Source: JAABTH01 sp964390725 | Lineage (GTDB): Bacteria; Bacillota; Dethiobacteria; DTU022 | Direction: 5' to 3' | NCBI GenBank assembly: GCA_964390725.1 | Contig: CAYMIW010000003.1 | Location: 115,550 to 179,549, forward strand | Length of the DNA: 64,000 bases | Shown here: in pieces, positions 17,530-25,228 of the stretch | How the letters are laid out: each line of letters begins with the position of its first letter | How positions within the stretch are numbered: the first letter of the stretch is position 1 | Made by a program: the position numbers and the translations under genes | Notes under the pieces: generated by a model | Told to the model about the DNA's origin: nothing | Seen by the model: the letters and a program-made list of their open reading frames with translations, nothing else | Database searches by the model: none

Positions 17530-18687
17530 ATGATTACCAATAAAACCCCCGCCAAGGAAAGAGAACAGCTTTTTATAGATCTGTTTAATAATAAAATCCC
17601 GTCTAGAGTGCCGGTTGCAGCCCGCTTTACGTATGAGTTTGCAGCCCAGTACTCCGGGTTTGATCTGCTTAAGGCCCAGTGGAACTCAGGTAATTTTGAG
17701 AAGGTTGCCGATAAAGTATGCCAAGATTTTTATAATGATCTGCTGCCTGTTTCAGCAACCCGGTTTCCATCGCTATACACCCAGCTGGGTGCAAAGAACT
17801 GGATCGTTGCATCCAGCGGTTTCATGCAGCATCCGGAAGTAGAAGGTCTTGAAAAGGATGAATATGACGACTTTATCGCTTCCCCGTACGATTGTATCGT
17901 TGAAAAAGTGCTACCCAGGTTGTATGAAAATCTGAATAAGGAAAATCCGAACGAGAGAGCCTTGGTAATGGCGAAAGCATTCAAAACATATGCCGACGAA
18001 TTTGCCAATATTAGAAATTCGCTTGCCAGTCTGGCAAAAAAATATGGCTATGCAAGCGCAAATTTTACTGCAGGTTCCTGTGAAGCGCCCCTTGACTATG
18101 TTGCTGATCAGTTGAGAGGGTTTAAAAATATTCTCACCGATATCAGGAGAGTGCCTGATAAGGTTGAGGCAGCCTGTGAAGCAATAACTCCCCTGATGAT
18201 TAAGATGGGCCGTTTTAAAGCGCCCAACCCACTGGGGGCAACCTTCATACCCTTGCATATGGCTCCCTATATGCGGCCAAAAGATTTTGAGAAATTTTAC
18301 TGGCCAACGTTTAAGAGAACGGTGGAAGGGTTAAAGGAAATGGGGCAGCCATCATTTATCTTCTGCGAGCAGGACTGGATGCGCTACCTTGATTATCTAT
18401 ATGAATTACCGGAAAATACAATTATGCTTTTTGAATATGGTGATCCCCGTAAAACTAAAGATCTACTTGGGAAAAAACATATAATTTCAGGATTTTACCC
18501 GATAACACTGTTAAAAACCGGAACAAAGGAGCAATGTATCGATAAGGCAAAGGAATTGATAGACATCCTGGCTCCGGGAGGTAAATACTTTTTCTCGATG
18601 GATAAAAGTCCTGTTTCGCTGGATAGTGTCAATGTCGATAATTTAAAGGCTGTCCTTCAATATGTTGCCGATAATACAGCCTATTAA
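17530..18687 (+). CDS. UroD-family methyltransferase (MtaA/MtvB-like), module 1
   Basis: A 385-residue protein of the uroporphyrinogen decarboxylase superfamily, the group that contains corrinoid methyltransferases such as MtaA, MtbA and the O-demethylase component MtvB. Marks are SRVPVAARF at the start, GSCEAPLDYVADQLRGFKN in the middle, and PYMRPKDFEKFYWPTFKR. The HxCG zinc motif of MtaA/MtbA is not visible, so assignment as the coenzyme-M type would be wrong. It directly follows the corrinoid protein gene (TGA then ATG), which makes a methyl transfer role likely. True heme-pathway UroD is excluded by its length, motifs and context. Confidence 0.82.
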   Translation: MITNKTPAKEREQLFIDLFNNKIPSRVPVAARFTYEFAAQYSGFDLLKAQWNSGNFEKVADKVCQDFYNDLLPVSATRFPSLYTQLGAKNWIVASSGFMQHPEVEGLEKDEYDDFIASPYDCIVEKVLPRLYENLNKENPNERALVMAKAFKTYADEFANIRNSLASLAKKYGYASANFTAGSCEAPLDYVADQLRGFKNILTDIRRVPDKVEAACEAITPLMIKMGRFKAPNPLGATFIPLHMAPYMRPKDFEKFYWPTFKRTVEGLKEMGQPSFIFCEQDWMRYLDYLYELPENTIMLFEYGDPRKTKDLLGKKHIISGFYPITLLKTGTKEQCIDKAKELIDILAPGGKYFFSMDKSPVSLDSVNVDNLKAVLQYVADNTAY

Positions 18688-18698
18688 GGAGCGATATC

Positions 18699-18842
18699 AT
18701 GGATTCAAAATATTATCAGACTGCGCAAAAGGTTAAGGAATCTTTATCAGAGATGAGTGAAGAAGAAGCCGCGGTTGCAATACCGGTCCTTGAAAGTTAT
18801 GAAGAGCAATTATTTGGTTTTGTGATGTTTCTCTGTTACTAA
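18699..18842 (+). CDS. Small acidic protein at the end of the corrinoid operon
   Basis: A 47-residue reading frame (starts MDSKYYQTAQ, ends FGFVMFLCY) with AAGGAG eight bases before its ATG and only 11 bases after the methyltransferase stop. The first 37 residues are charged and helical (SEMSEEEAAVAIPVLESYEE), with a short hydrophobic tail. Position and ribosome site argue that it is expressed; I know no family. It could be a small accessory subunit of the methyltransfer complex, but that is a guess. Confidence 0.5.
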   Translation: MDSKYYQTAQKVKESLSEMSEEEAAVAIPVLESYEEQLFGFVMFLCY

Positions 18843-18850
18843 ATTACAAT

Positions 18851-19924
18851 TTATGAAAAAGGGACCTTAAAATGAGGCTTTCTTTTTGAAGGCTTCTGTT
18901 TACTGTCCCTTTTCTTTTGGGGCAGAACTTTAGCCGGAATCTGCTGAATCCGGTTGTAATAGCGCTTTATTTCCTGCAGAAGGTGAAAGAGAGATGCCCG
19001 GCTGACGAACTCCCGGCGTGTTTGAGGTAGCTCCATTTCTTCGAAGCTTAGCTCCAGCCTTTCAATTACTTTTTCAACTAACCGGTAATGAGTTTTCTTC
19101 CCCTCAATTTTTCTACGCTGAATTTTTTGGACTATGGAAAACAGCTGTACAAGGGGTTCTGCCTGGGGAACCCGAATGGGAATACGGCGGGCCAGGGTAT
19201 GCATCTCCGCCAGGCGCCTCAGCTGGGATTTATATGCCTGAAAAGTTTGATGGTATCGATCGGATGCTGTTTCGCGATTAACAATAAACCTCTGTTCTTC
19301 ATGAAGCAGCTTTGAGGTTTCCAGGCCTTCATCTATTTTATCATGCAGGTCTCTGACCAGCTCTTTAAAGTTATTATCGTCGCACCCCGGTTTGTTCATT
19401 TCAATTTTTATTAAATCAATTGCTTTGTTGAGACCCTCTTCCGTGTCTTTAATGATCTGGATTACTTCTTTTTTATGGTTTGGAGTAAACAGGTAATTAA
19501 TTGCCAGGGCACAAACAGCGCCGATGAGGCCGGTTAATATTTGTCCTGCCGAATAGGACAAGAGAGGAATTTCACTGCCGCTGAAGATAATGGTTATGGC
19601 AGTTACTGTAGTAAGAACAATATGTTCCTGCATTTTAAGCTGCAGACAGATATAAATGGATGCCAATGTAACCAAGCCATAACCGAGGGGGCTGACCCCG
19701 AAAAAATAGCTGAATATGGTCCCCAGGATTCCACCGATCAATACTCCGCCGATCTTTGACATGCTCTGAATTAAAGAATGGTAAAAAGTTTTTTGAACAG
19801 TAATCAGGGCAACAATCGCTGCAAGAATCATCCGCGGAAGCCCAAAATGCTGGGCGATGTAGATAGATATAGTGACGGCAAGGACGGTTTTTAGAACTCT
19901 CCCCCCTACTAAAAAACGGTTCAA
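18851..19924 (-). CDS. Aromatic acid exporter (FUSC/DUF939) family membrane protein
   Basis: A 357-residue protein. Residues 1-165 contain about six membrane helices (TVLAVTISIYIAQHFGLPRM, IGGVLIGGILGTIFSYFFG, and others); the rest is a long cytoplasmic helical domain ending in a Lys/Arg-rich tail (KRDSKQKPSKRKPH). This is the ArAE/DUF939 arrangement known from Firmicutes, where substrates are largely untested but aromatic acids are proposed. The TTG start has AGAGAG upstream. It sits between the two corrinoid modules and could export an aromatic product of demethylation; that link is inference. Confidence 0.78.
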   Translation of the reverse strand: MNRFLVGGRVLKTVLAVTISIYIAQHFGLPRMILAAIVALITVQKTFYHSLIQSMSKIGGVLIGGILGTIFSYFFGVSPLGYGLVTLASIYICLQLKMQEHIVLTTVTAITIIFSGSEIPLLSYSAGQILTGLIGAVCALAINYLFTPNHKKEVIQIIKDTEEGLNKAIDLIKIEMNKPGCDDNNFKELVRDLHDKIDEGLETSKLLHEEQRFIVNRETASDRYHQTFQAYKSQLRRLAEMHTLARRIPIRVPQAEPLVQLFSIVQKIQRRKIEGKKTHYRLVEKVIERLELSFEEMELPQTRREFVSRASLFHLLQEIKRYYNRIQQIPAKVLPQKKRDSKQKPSKRKPHFKVPFS

Positions 19925-20019
19925 ATTGTATCGCTCTCTTTCGTAGTAAACTCAATCTATTATAACGGTTATCAAGTTGTTTGTCTTCTGCCGGGAATGC
20001 GATGGATTAACAGGTTAAC

Positions 20020-20048
20020 TTCGAACCATTTATTGTGTTTGGTTCGAA
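20020..20048. terminator. Hairpin between the exporter and the corrinoid gene
   Basis: Perfect 9-bp arms TTCGAACCA and TGGTTCGAA with an 11-base loop, 20 bases beyond the stop of the minus-strand corrinoid gene. There is no T-run on the minus strand, so termination is likely but not certain. Confidence 0.45.
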
Positions 20049-20067
20049 TGCACCAGTTTATAAAGTA

Positions 20068-20718
20068 TCAGGAAGAATGATTATTGAATGAGGAGGCAAT
20101 TTCTTTGATAATACTCAGGGCTTCCAGGGCATCGTTTGAGTAGTAATCGGCACCGACAAATTCATTAACTGCCTGGTTGACCGGGTATCCGCCAACGATT
20201 ACTTTAACCTTACTGCGTAAACCTGATTCTTCCAGCAGTTCATTGAGCTTTTTAATTTCATTGAAGCAAAAATTGAGTAGAACGGAGACACCAATAATTC
20301 TGGCACCTGTATCCTGAATTTTCTTAATGAATTTCTCTGCGGGGACATCAACACCGAGATCGTGCACTTTAAACCCTGCTGAGCGCAGGGTAAATATTAA
20401 GATATCTTTACCCAGGTCATGGATGTCTCCCTGGATTGTCCCTATGACGATCTCTTCTTTTTCCTGCTGCTCAATATATTCTAATTCTATACCCGGAGAG
20501 AGCAGGTAAAAAATTTCTTTCAAAATTTCGCTGGACATAATCAGGTCTGAAAGGTAATAAATGCCAAAGCTATACCTTTCGCCTACCAGCTTAACCCCTT
20601 CCTGCGACCATCTCATAATATCAACCGGGTTGATACCCTGCTTTAACATTTCATTAACCTGGTCAATTGAGGCTGTTTCATCAAGCCTTGCTATTGCATC
20701 GATAAGCTCATCCTTCAT
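20068..20718 (-). CDS. Corrinoid (B12-binding) methyl carrier protein, module 2
   Basis: A 216-residue corrinoid protein with the same two-domain layout as the one at 16885: helical cap, then the B12 domain with GDIHDLGKDI (H100 as lower axial ligand), GVSVLLNFCFNEIK and VIVGGYPVNQ. It diverges clearly in sequence from module 1, so it is not a recent copy. ATG 20718 has AGGGGGCC upstream; an ATG at 20742 is an alternative. It is last in a minus-strand run: UroD-family methyltransferase, GntR regulator, corrinoid protein. Confidence 0.88.
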   Translation of the reverse strand: MKDELIDAIARLDETASIDQVNEMLKQGINPVDIMRWSQEGVKLVGERYSFGIYYLSDLIMSSEILKEIFYLLSPGIELEYIEQQEKEEIVIGTIQGDIHDLGKDILIFTLRSAGFKVHDLGVDVPAEKFIKKIQDTGARIIGVSVLLNFCFNEIKKLNELLEESGLRSKVKVIVGGYPVNQAVNEFVGADYYSNDALEALSIIKEIASSFNNHSS

Positions 20719-20789
20719 ATTCTGGCCCCCTATCAAGATCATTGATCACAGATGATATTTATTATTATAATACTTTTTTTGTACAGGAG

Positions 20790-21563
20790 TTAAAATAATA
20801 ACTTTCCCGTGCTGGTCAGCTTGTAACGATCGCCCCTGTAGAGGGATTTACTTAAACCGATCGGCAGGTCGTTTTCATCAAAGAAGAGTTGCTCCAGTAG
20901 AAATGCAGGAGTATTAGGAGGTACATTCAGTAACAGCGCTTCTTCATTTGTCAGTAAAGCAACCTTTAAAACACGGTCACTTTTTGTGGGCATCTTGTCA
21001 GTATTATCTCTTATAAAATGATAAAGGGAGGGACTGCTGACTTCCAAAATCGGTTTTTGCTTATAATAGTGGAGGTATTTAACATCGTACATTAGTGGTT
21101 CTTCATCAGCATACAGTATAGAGCGGGTATACAAATATCTCTCACCTTTGCTAAGCAGTAATTTTTTCGAAATGCGGTCTTCACCATTGGAACGCATTGC
21201 TTTTGCTTCAATCAATTTAAATATTGTTTGCAGCCCTCTTTTTTCGAGATCTTCCAGGAATCCTTCAAGTTCAAAGACAATATTATCTATGTTAGGTTTA
21301 TTGATAAATGTTCCGCGTCCTTTTTGCGGGGTAACCAGCTTTTTATTGACCAGTTCGGCGATAGCCCGTCTGACTGTCATACGGCTGATTTGATATTTTT
21401 CAGCCAGCTCAACTTCAGTGGGTAGTTTGTCTCCCTGTTTAAATTCGGCCAGGCGAATTTTGTATTCCAGTATCTTGGCAAGTTGGTAATATGCAGGGAT
21501 AATTGATGTTTTATCTATCCTGTCTTGAAAAGTGAGGGTATACTGGATGTTATCCATGTCCAT
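20790..21563 (-). CDS. GntR/HutC-family transcriptional regulator
   Basis: A 257-residue regulator. Residues about 20-90 are the GntR winged helix (FKQGDKLPTEVELAEKYQISRMTVRRAIAEL, then QKGRGTFI), and residues about 110-250 form a UTRA ligand domain (ERYLYTRSILYADEEPLMYDVKYLH, ending in GLSKSLYRGDRYKL). It lies inside the minus-strand methyltransferase run. A perfect GTATATAC-centred palindrome, which fits the GTnTAnAC rule of HutC-type sites, stands before the methyltransferase gene, and a similar site overlaps the TRAP promoter region; both are likely targets. The effector is probably the transported methylated compound, by inference. Confidence 0.88.
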   Translation of the reverse strand: MDMDNIQYTLTFQDRIDKTSIIPAYYQLAKILEYKIRLAEFKQGDKLPTEVELAEKYQISRMTVRRAIAELVNKKLVTPQKGRGTFINKPNIDNIVFELEGFLEDLEKRGLQTIFKLIEAKAMRSNGEDRISKKLLLSKGERYLYTRSILYADEEPLMYDVKYLHYYKQKPILEVSSPSLYHFIRDNTDKMPTKSDRVLKVALLTNEEALLLNVPPNTPAFLLEQLFFDENDLPIGLSKSLYRGDRYKLTSTGKLLF

Positions 21564-21636
21564 AACAAAATATCCTTTTCATTATAATTTTCCGGTTTGC
21601 TGCTCTATCGCCGGTGCAGTGTTATAAAATCCTGGT

Positions 21637-23004
21637 TTACATGACCCAGTGCCAAAACCAGTTGTAAGCCATACCTTCAAGTGTTTCCCATGGTTCCTTG
21701 ATCATGTTTTCGTCTCCCAGTATTTCACCAAGTTCGGTTTTTCTATCTTTCCATGAGGTAACCATTTTCTTGTTGAATTTTTCTGCATTGTCAGTCTGTA
21801 ACCTGGGGATCCCGGGTTCTATTTCGGGTTTTTTTATGTACGTTCCAAATTCTATAGTTGCATCAATCATAGCCCGGTAGTTTTCCGGTTTGGTATCGTA
21901 AGGGATATTGCATCCACCATTAATGATAAAGCCTCCATCTTTTCCTACAGTGGAGCATAGTTCCCGAACTGTCTGACGCATTTCATCCGGTGTCCCGAGA
22001 ATAAACATGGAATCTGGTATCCCACCGGCAATACACTGGTGGTGACCGATATCATTTTTAGCCCTTACTATGTCGCCCTGGCTATCTATATCACATAAAA
22101 CTTTGCCCCTGGGCATTTCAAGCATACAGTGCCAGTGAGCACTCCAGTTGCCTTCCAGGTATGTCCTGATTGTATACCCTGCTTCAATAATTGCCTCCAT
22201 GGTTTTTTTGAAAGAAGGCCAGTAAAATGTTTCAAACTGTTTCGGCGAAAGAAAGCATGCTTTGTGGGTAGGCACAAATACCGGGTAGCGCTTAAGCGGA
22301 TCTGCTGTTGCAAGGGCCAGGTTGACCATTTCTTCCGTTAAAACATCACAGGCTTCAACTATCTTATCAGGCTGGCGGTAAAGATCAAGCATAATCCCGG
22401 TTAATCCCCTTAGGGTATCGGATAATACGTCAAAAGGAGCCAGAAAAACTCCCATTGTTGGTTGGGGCATACCTAATTCATTTTCAAGGAACAATGCGCG
22501 ATTTTTCATAATCTGGGTCATCATTACCTGGGCCATACCGCCTTTTAGTAAAGCTATGTAAGAGCGCTTAGAACCTTTTTCGGATAATTCACTCAAGATC
22601 CGGGGCAGGTATACATTTAACATGAAATCTATCGGATCGCTGATCAAAAGATCATATTCATCTGCTTTCATATAATCTGATTCGACAAACTGAAATGGCA
22701 TGTTTGGGGGAAGATCCCGTCCGGGCAGCTTATAGGTTTTACAACCAACAGCATCATACATGGGGGCCCAGATCCGGTTGTTTCGCAGAACGTCTGTTTC
22801 CGGGAAGTCGTTGATGAATTTTATTTCAGCTTCGAGCCATCTTGCGCTGTTATAGATGATATCCTGTTTACTGAAACCTGCATATTTTTCAGAAAAGTAA
22901 TTAGTCCCGGGAGCAATCGGTATTCGGTCCGACTGTTCCAGGGCGATAGCAGATTGGTAACGTCCCAGCCTTGACTCAAATAGACTCTGTTTTGAGTCAG
23001 CCAT
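21637..23004 (-). CDS. UroD-family methyltransferase, module 2
   Basis: A 455-residue protein of the UroD/MtaA superfamily, longer than module 1 (385). Visible segments are ALEQSDRIPIAPGTNYF, FLAPFDVLSDTLRGLTGIM, LSPKQFETFYWPSFKK, EGNWSAHWHCMLEMP and the glycine-rich GGFIINGGCNIPYDTKPEN. It is likely to move a methyl group from an unknown substrate to the corrinoid protein encoded two genes downstream. ATG 23004 has AAAGGTG upstream; the frame also opens at 23037. It is divergent from the TRAP genes, which suggests that its substrate is imported by that transporter. Confidence 0.82.
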   Translation of the reverse strand: MADSKQSLFESRLGRYQSAIALEQSDRIPIAPGTNYFSEKYAGFSKQDIIYNSARWLEAEIKFINDFPETDVLRNNRIWAPMYDAVGCKTYKLPGRDLPPNMPFQFVESDYMKADEYDLLISDPIDFMLNVYLPRILSELSEKGSKRSYIALLKGGMAQVMMTQIMKNRALFLENELGMPQPTMGVFLAPFDVLSDTLRGLTGIMLDLYRQPDKIVEACDVLTEEMVNLALATADPLKRYPVFVPTHKACFLSPKQFETFYWPSFKKTMEAIIEAGYTIRTYLEGNWSAHWHCMLEMPRGKVLCDIDSQGDIVRAKNDIGHHQCIAGGIPDSMFILGTPDEMRQTVRELCSTVGKDGGFIINGGCNIPYDTKPENYRAMIDATIEFGTYIKKPEIEPGIPRLQTDNAEKFNKKMVTSWKDRKTELGEILGDENMIKEPWETLEGMAYNWFWHWVM

Positions 23005-23045
23005 CAATTCAACACCTTTCTGTATTAAATCCTGCAAACTTGTTT

Positions 23046-23061
23046 ATATGTATATACATAT
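23046..23061. promoter_or_regulatory. Perfect 16-bp palindrome, likely GntR/HutC operator
   Basis: The sequence ATATGTATATACATAT is a perfect palindrome around GTATATAC, which matches the GTnTAnAC consensus of HutC-type GntR regulators. It lies 42 bases before the methyltransferase start at 23004, and a gene for such a regulator is next in that operon. Confidence 0.6.
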
Positions 23062-23204
23062 TTTTTCGTTCTCTTATTTAACTTCCGGCTTATAGACGTT
23101 TAACATTACAGGGTATCTTTTGTTTAAACTATAGTTAAATAAAAACATATAATCGCTCTTACCGTTAATGACTGAAAACTGAAGATGTCATAATAATTAA
23201 TTGT

Positions 23205-23233
23205 TTGACAAGATTATCATAATTAATTATAAT
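23205..23233 (+). promoter_or_regulatory. Consensus sigma-A promoter for the TRAP operon
   Basis: TTGACA and TATAAT, both perfect, separated by exactly 17 bases. The predicted transcript starts near 23240, about 190 bases before the dctP start. So strong a promoter implies control by a repressor. Confidence 0.8.
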
Positions 23234-23245
23234 ACATTTATGTAT

Positions 23246-23261
23246 AGATGTATATATTAAT
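23246..23261. promoter_or_regulatory. Second operator-like site at the TRAP transcription start
   Basis: The sequence AGATGTATATATTAAT agrees with the palindrome at 23046 at 12 of 16 positions and lies just past the predicted start of transcription. A regulator bound here would block the TRAP promoter. Confidence 0.4.
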
Positions 23262-23431
23262 TTATAACTATCTTTTATTTTTGGATAGTTGTACCTGCAA
23301 CACTTGCTGGTTGGAAACGAACAGGATAATCCATGGTATAAGAGGTGATGCAGTTAAAAATATTTTGCTTCGACGGTATAATGGTTAAACTGTAAAGCTT
23401 CATAATAATCGTTGAAAAGAGGGAAAACATA

Positions 23432-24529
23432 ATGAATAGAAAGTCTTTTATGTTCATAGGTTTTTTAGCTTTATTCCTGATAATGTTTGGTATAGTAGGT
23501 TGCGGTGGTAATCAGACCGGGACAGATGTTGTTGATGAAGTAACTCCAGATCAAGGAGATGAACCAGCTGCACCTGCTGAAGTGGTGGAACTGACTTTTG
23601 CTCACCCCTTCCCGGCAACTCACCATCACCATGTGGATATTATCGTCCCCTTTGTTGAAGAAATTATGGAAAAAAGTGAAGGCCGTATAGTTATCCACCT
23701 GCATCCGGGCGGATCAATTACCAGTGGCACATCAGCTGTTGATGATATCTCCACTGGTGCAGTTGATATGGTATGGACCCTGCAGGGTTATACTGCCGGT
23801 CGTTTCCCCCTTACCGAAATGATTTCATTCTTCGATCATTTCGATTCCGGTGTTGAGGCAACTGAAACTATCTGGGGGCTTTTTGAGCAAAGTGAAGCTT
23901 TCCAGGAGGAGTATAAAGACTTCAAAGTATTCAATATGTATACTGCCGATGTTAGTGATGTTTATACCAACAATAAACCAATAAGTGTGCCGAGCGACCT
24001 TCAGGGTGTAAGCCTGAGAAGCGCTGGTCCGATGATCGATGCATCACTGGCCAGGTTTGGCGCTACTACTGCAGGTATGCCTATGCCTGATGCGTATGAC
24101 AATATTGAAAGAGGTGTTGTTGACGGTCTTGCTACCGGGGCTTCTGCTATTCCTACCTACAGGCTTTATGAAGTACTTCAGTATGGTACTGAAGGTATGA
24201 ACCTCTATGTGTCGCCGCAGGTTATGGCTATCAGCTGGGATGCCTGGAATAGATTAACCCCTGAAGACCAGGAACTGTTTGAAACAATCGGAGGCAGGGC
24301 ACTCAGCATAAAATCCGCCCAGTATTATGATGATCTCCACCAGTGGGGCCTTGATTCAATGCTTGAGGAAGGCATGGAGATCCACTACCTTACCGATGAA
24401 GAGAAAGCCATGTTCTCCGAACTGGCTGCTCCTGTAGTTGAAGAGTATATCGCTGAAATGACTGCAATGGGTTATGATGCCCAGGAATTTTATGAGCTGA
24501 TGCTCTCCATCAGGGATAGCTTCAGATAA
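23432..24529 (+). CDS. dctP: TRAP transporter solute-binding lipoprotein (DctP family)
   Basis: A 365-residue exported binding protein. The signal peptide ends in the lipobox IVGC, so C24 is lipidated; an acidic linker follows (about 29-50), then the DctP fold: LTFAHPFPATHHHH, HPGGSITSGTSAVDDISTGAVDM, SLRSAGPM with the arginine (near 195) that usually holds the substrate carboxylate, and GVVDGLATG. It captures an organic acid outside the membrane and hands it to the DctQ/DctM permease encoded next. The HHHH run near residue 63 is unusual and could bind metal. Expression is likely controlled by the GntR protein encoded at 20790. Confidence 0.92.
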   Translation: MNRKSFMFIGFLALFLIMFGIVGCGGNQTGTDVVDEVTPDQGDEPAAPAEVVELTFAHPFPATHHHHVDIIVPFVEEIMEKSEGRIVIHLHPGGSITSGTSAVDDISTGAVDMVWTLQGYTAGRFPLTEMISFFDHFDSGVEATETIWGLFEQSEAFQEEYKDFKVFNMYTADVSDVYTNNKPISVPSDLQGVSLRSAGPMIDASLARFGATTAGMPMPDAYDNIERGVVDGLATGASAIPTYRLYEVLQYGTEGMNLYVSPQVMAISWDAWNRLTPEDQELFETIGGRALSIKSAQYYDDLHQWGLDSMLEEGMEIHYLTDEEKAMFSELAAPVVEEYIAEMTAMGYDAQEFYELMLSIRDSFR

Positions 24530-24562
24530 AGGTAACTTTTTTGCAGCAGATAGTCTTTTAAT

Positions 24563-24601
24563 AAGGGTACGGTGGCTTCGAACAGCCACCGTAACCCTTT
24601 T
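24563..24601 (+). terminator. Hairpin between dctP and dctQ
   Basis: Arms AAGGGTACGGTGGCT and AGCCACCGTAACCCTT pair over 15 bases with one bulge. The T-run after it is short (TTTTC), so it probably reduces but does not abolish read-through, giving more binding protein than permease. Confidence 0.6.
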
Positions 24602-24733
24602 CAAAGCAGCTATCGAAATAATTCCGGGAAAACTTGATGAATGAATAATAACCGGTTATCTTACCCGGAAAAACAACCTGTAACTCACATAGTTATAGTT
24701 ACGCATATCCCTACCTTTAGGGGAGGTATAACC

Positions 24734-25228
24734 GTGGTGCGAAAAAGATTTAAAACTATTAATCATTATCTACAGTATATTAGCGGAATAACCCTTGTAG
24801 CCCTGATGTTTTTAACGGTAGCCGATGTTATTATGCGAAGTTTTTTGAACCAGCCTATTTCCGGAAGCTACGAACTTACCTGCCTTGTCCTGACCTTTAT
24901 CGTTTTTTTTGGTGTTGGTAATGCCCAGCATTTTAAGGAGCACGTGGTGATTGATGTTCTTTACGATCGCTTGCCGTTAAAAGGCCGACGCCTCATTTCC
25001 TTTCTGAGTTCATTAATATATCTGGCCATTACGGTTGTAATGTTTTGGGTGGTTTTTAAATACGGCCGTCTTTTAATTAACACCAATGCCACTACTGCTA
25101 TAATGAAAATCCCGCATTGGCCCGTTGTTCTCATAGCCTCGGTAGGGTTAATCGGTTATATTCTATCTATAGTTTCTGACCTGGTTTTCTTAAAAGAAGG
25201 GGGAGTGCTCAGTAATGACGCCGATTGA
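24734..25228 (+). CDS. dctQ: TRAP transporter small permease (DctQ family)
   Basis: A 164-residue membrane protein with four helices. SGITLVALMFLTVADVIMRSFLNQPISGSYELT is the DctQ signature region, and EHVVIDVLYDRLP follows the second helix. The start is GTG 24734 (GGGGAGG seven bases upstream) or GTG 24737; an ATG at 24641 would add an unlikely 31-residue tail. The 3' end overlaps dctM by 14 bases. Confidence 0.88.
   Translation: MVRKRFKTINHYLQYISGITLVALMFLTVADVIMRSFLNQPISGSYELTCLVLTFIVFFGVGNAQHFKEHVVIDVLYDRLPLKGRRLISFLSSLIYLAITVVMFWVVFKYGRLLINTNATTAIMKIPHWPVVLIASVGLIGYILSIVSDLVFLKEGGVLSNDAD

Larger units (their letters stand above)
23005..23431. other. Divergent control region between methyltransferase and TRAP genes
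   Basis: This AT-rich interval of 427 bp contains no supported gene. It holds an operator-like palindrome (23046-23061), a consensus promoter for the TRAP genes (23205-23233), a second operator-like site (23246-23261) and a possible leader hairpin at 23263-23293, in which ACTATC pairs with GATAGT. Confidence 0.6.

Noticed and set aside
17530..18687. Heme-pathway uroporphyrinogen decarboxylase
   Set aside because: It adjoins a corrinoid protein gene, lacks the hemE signature and no heme genes are near.
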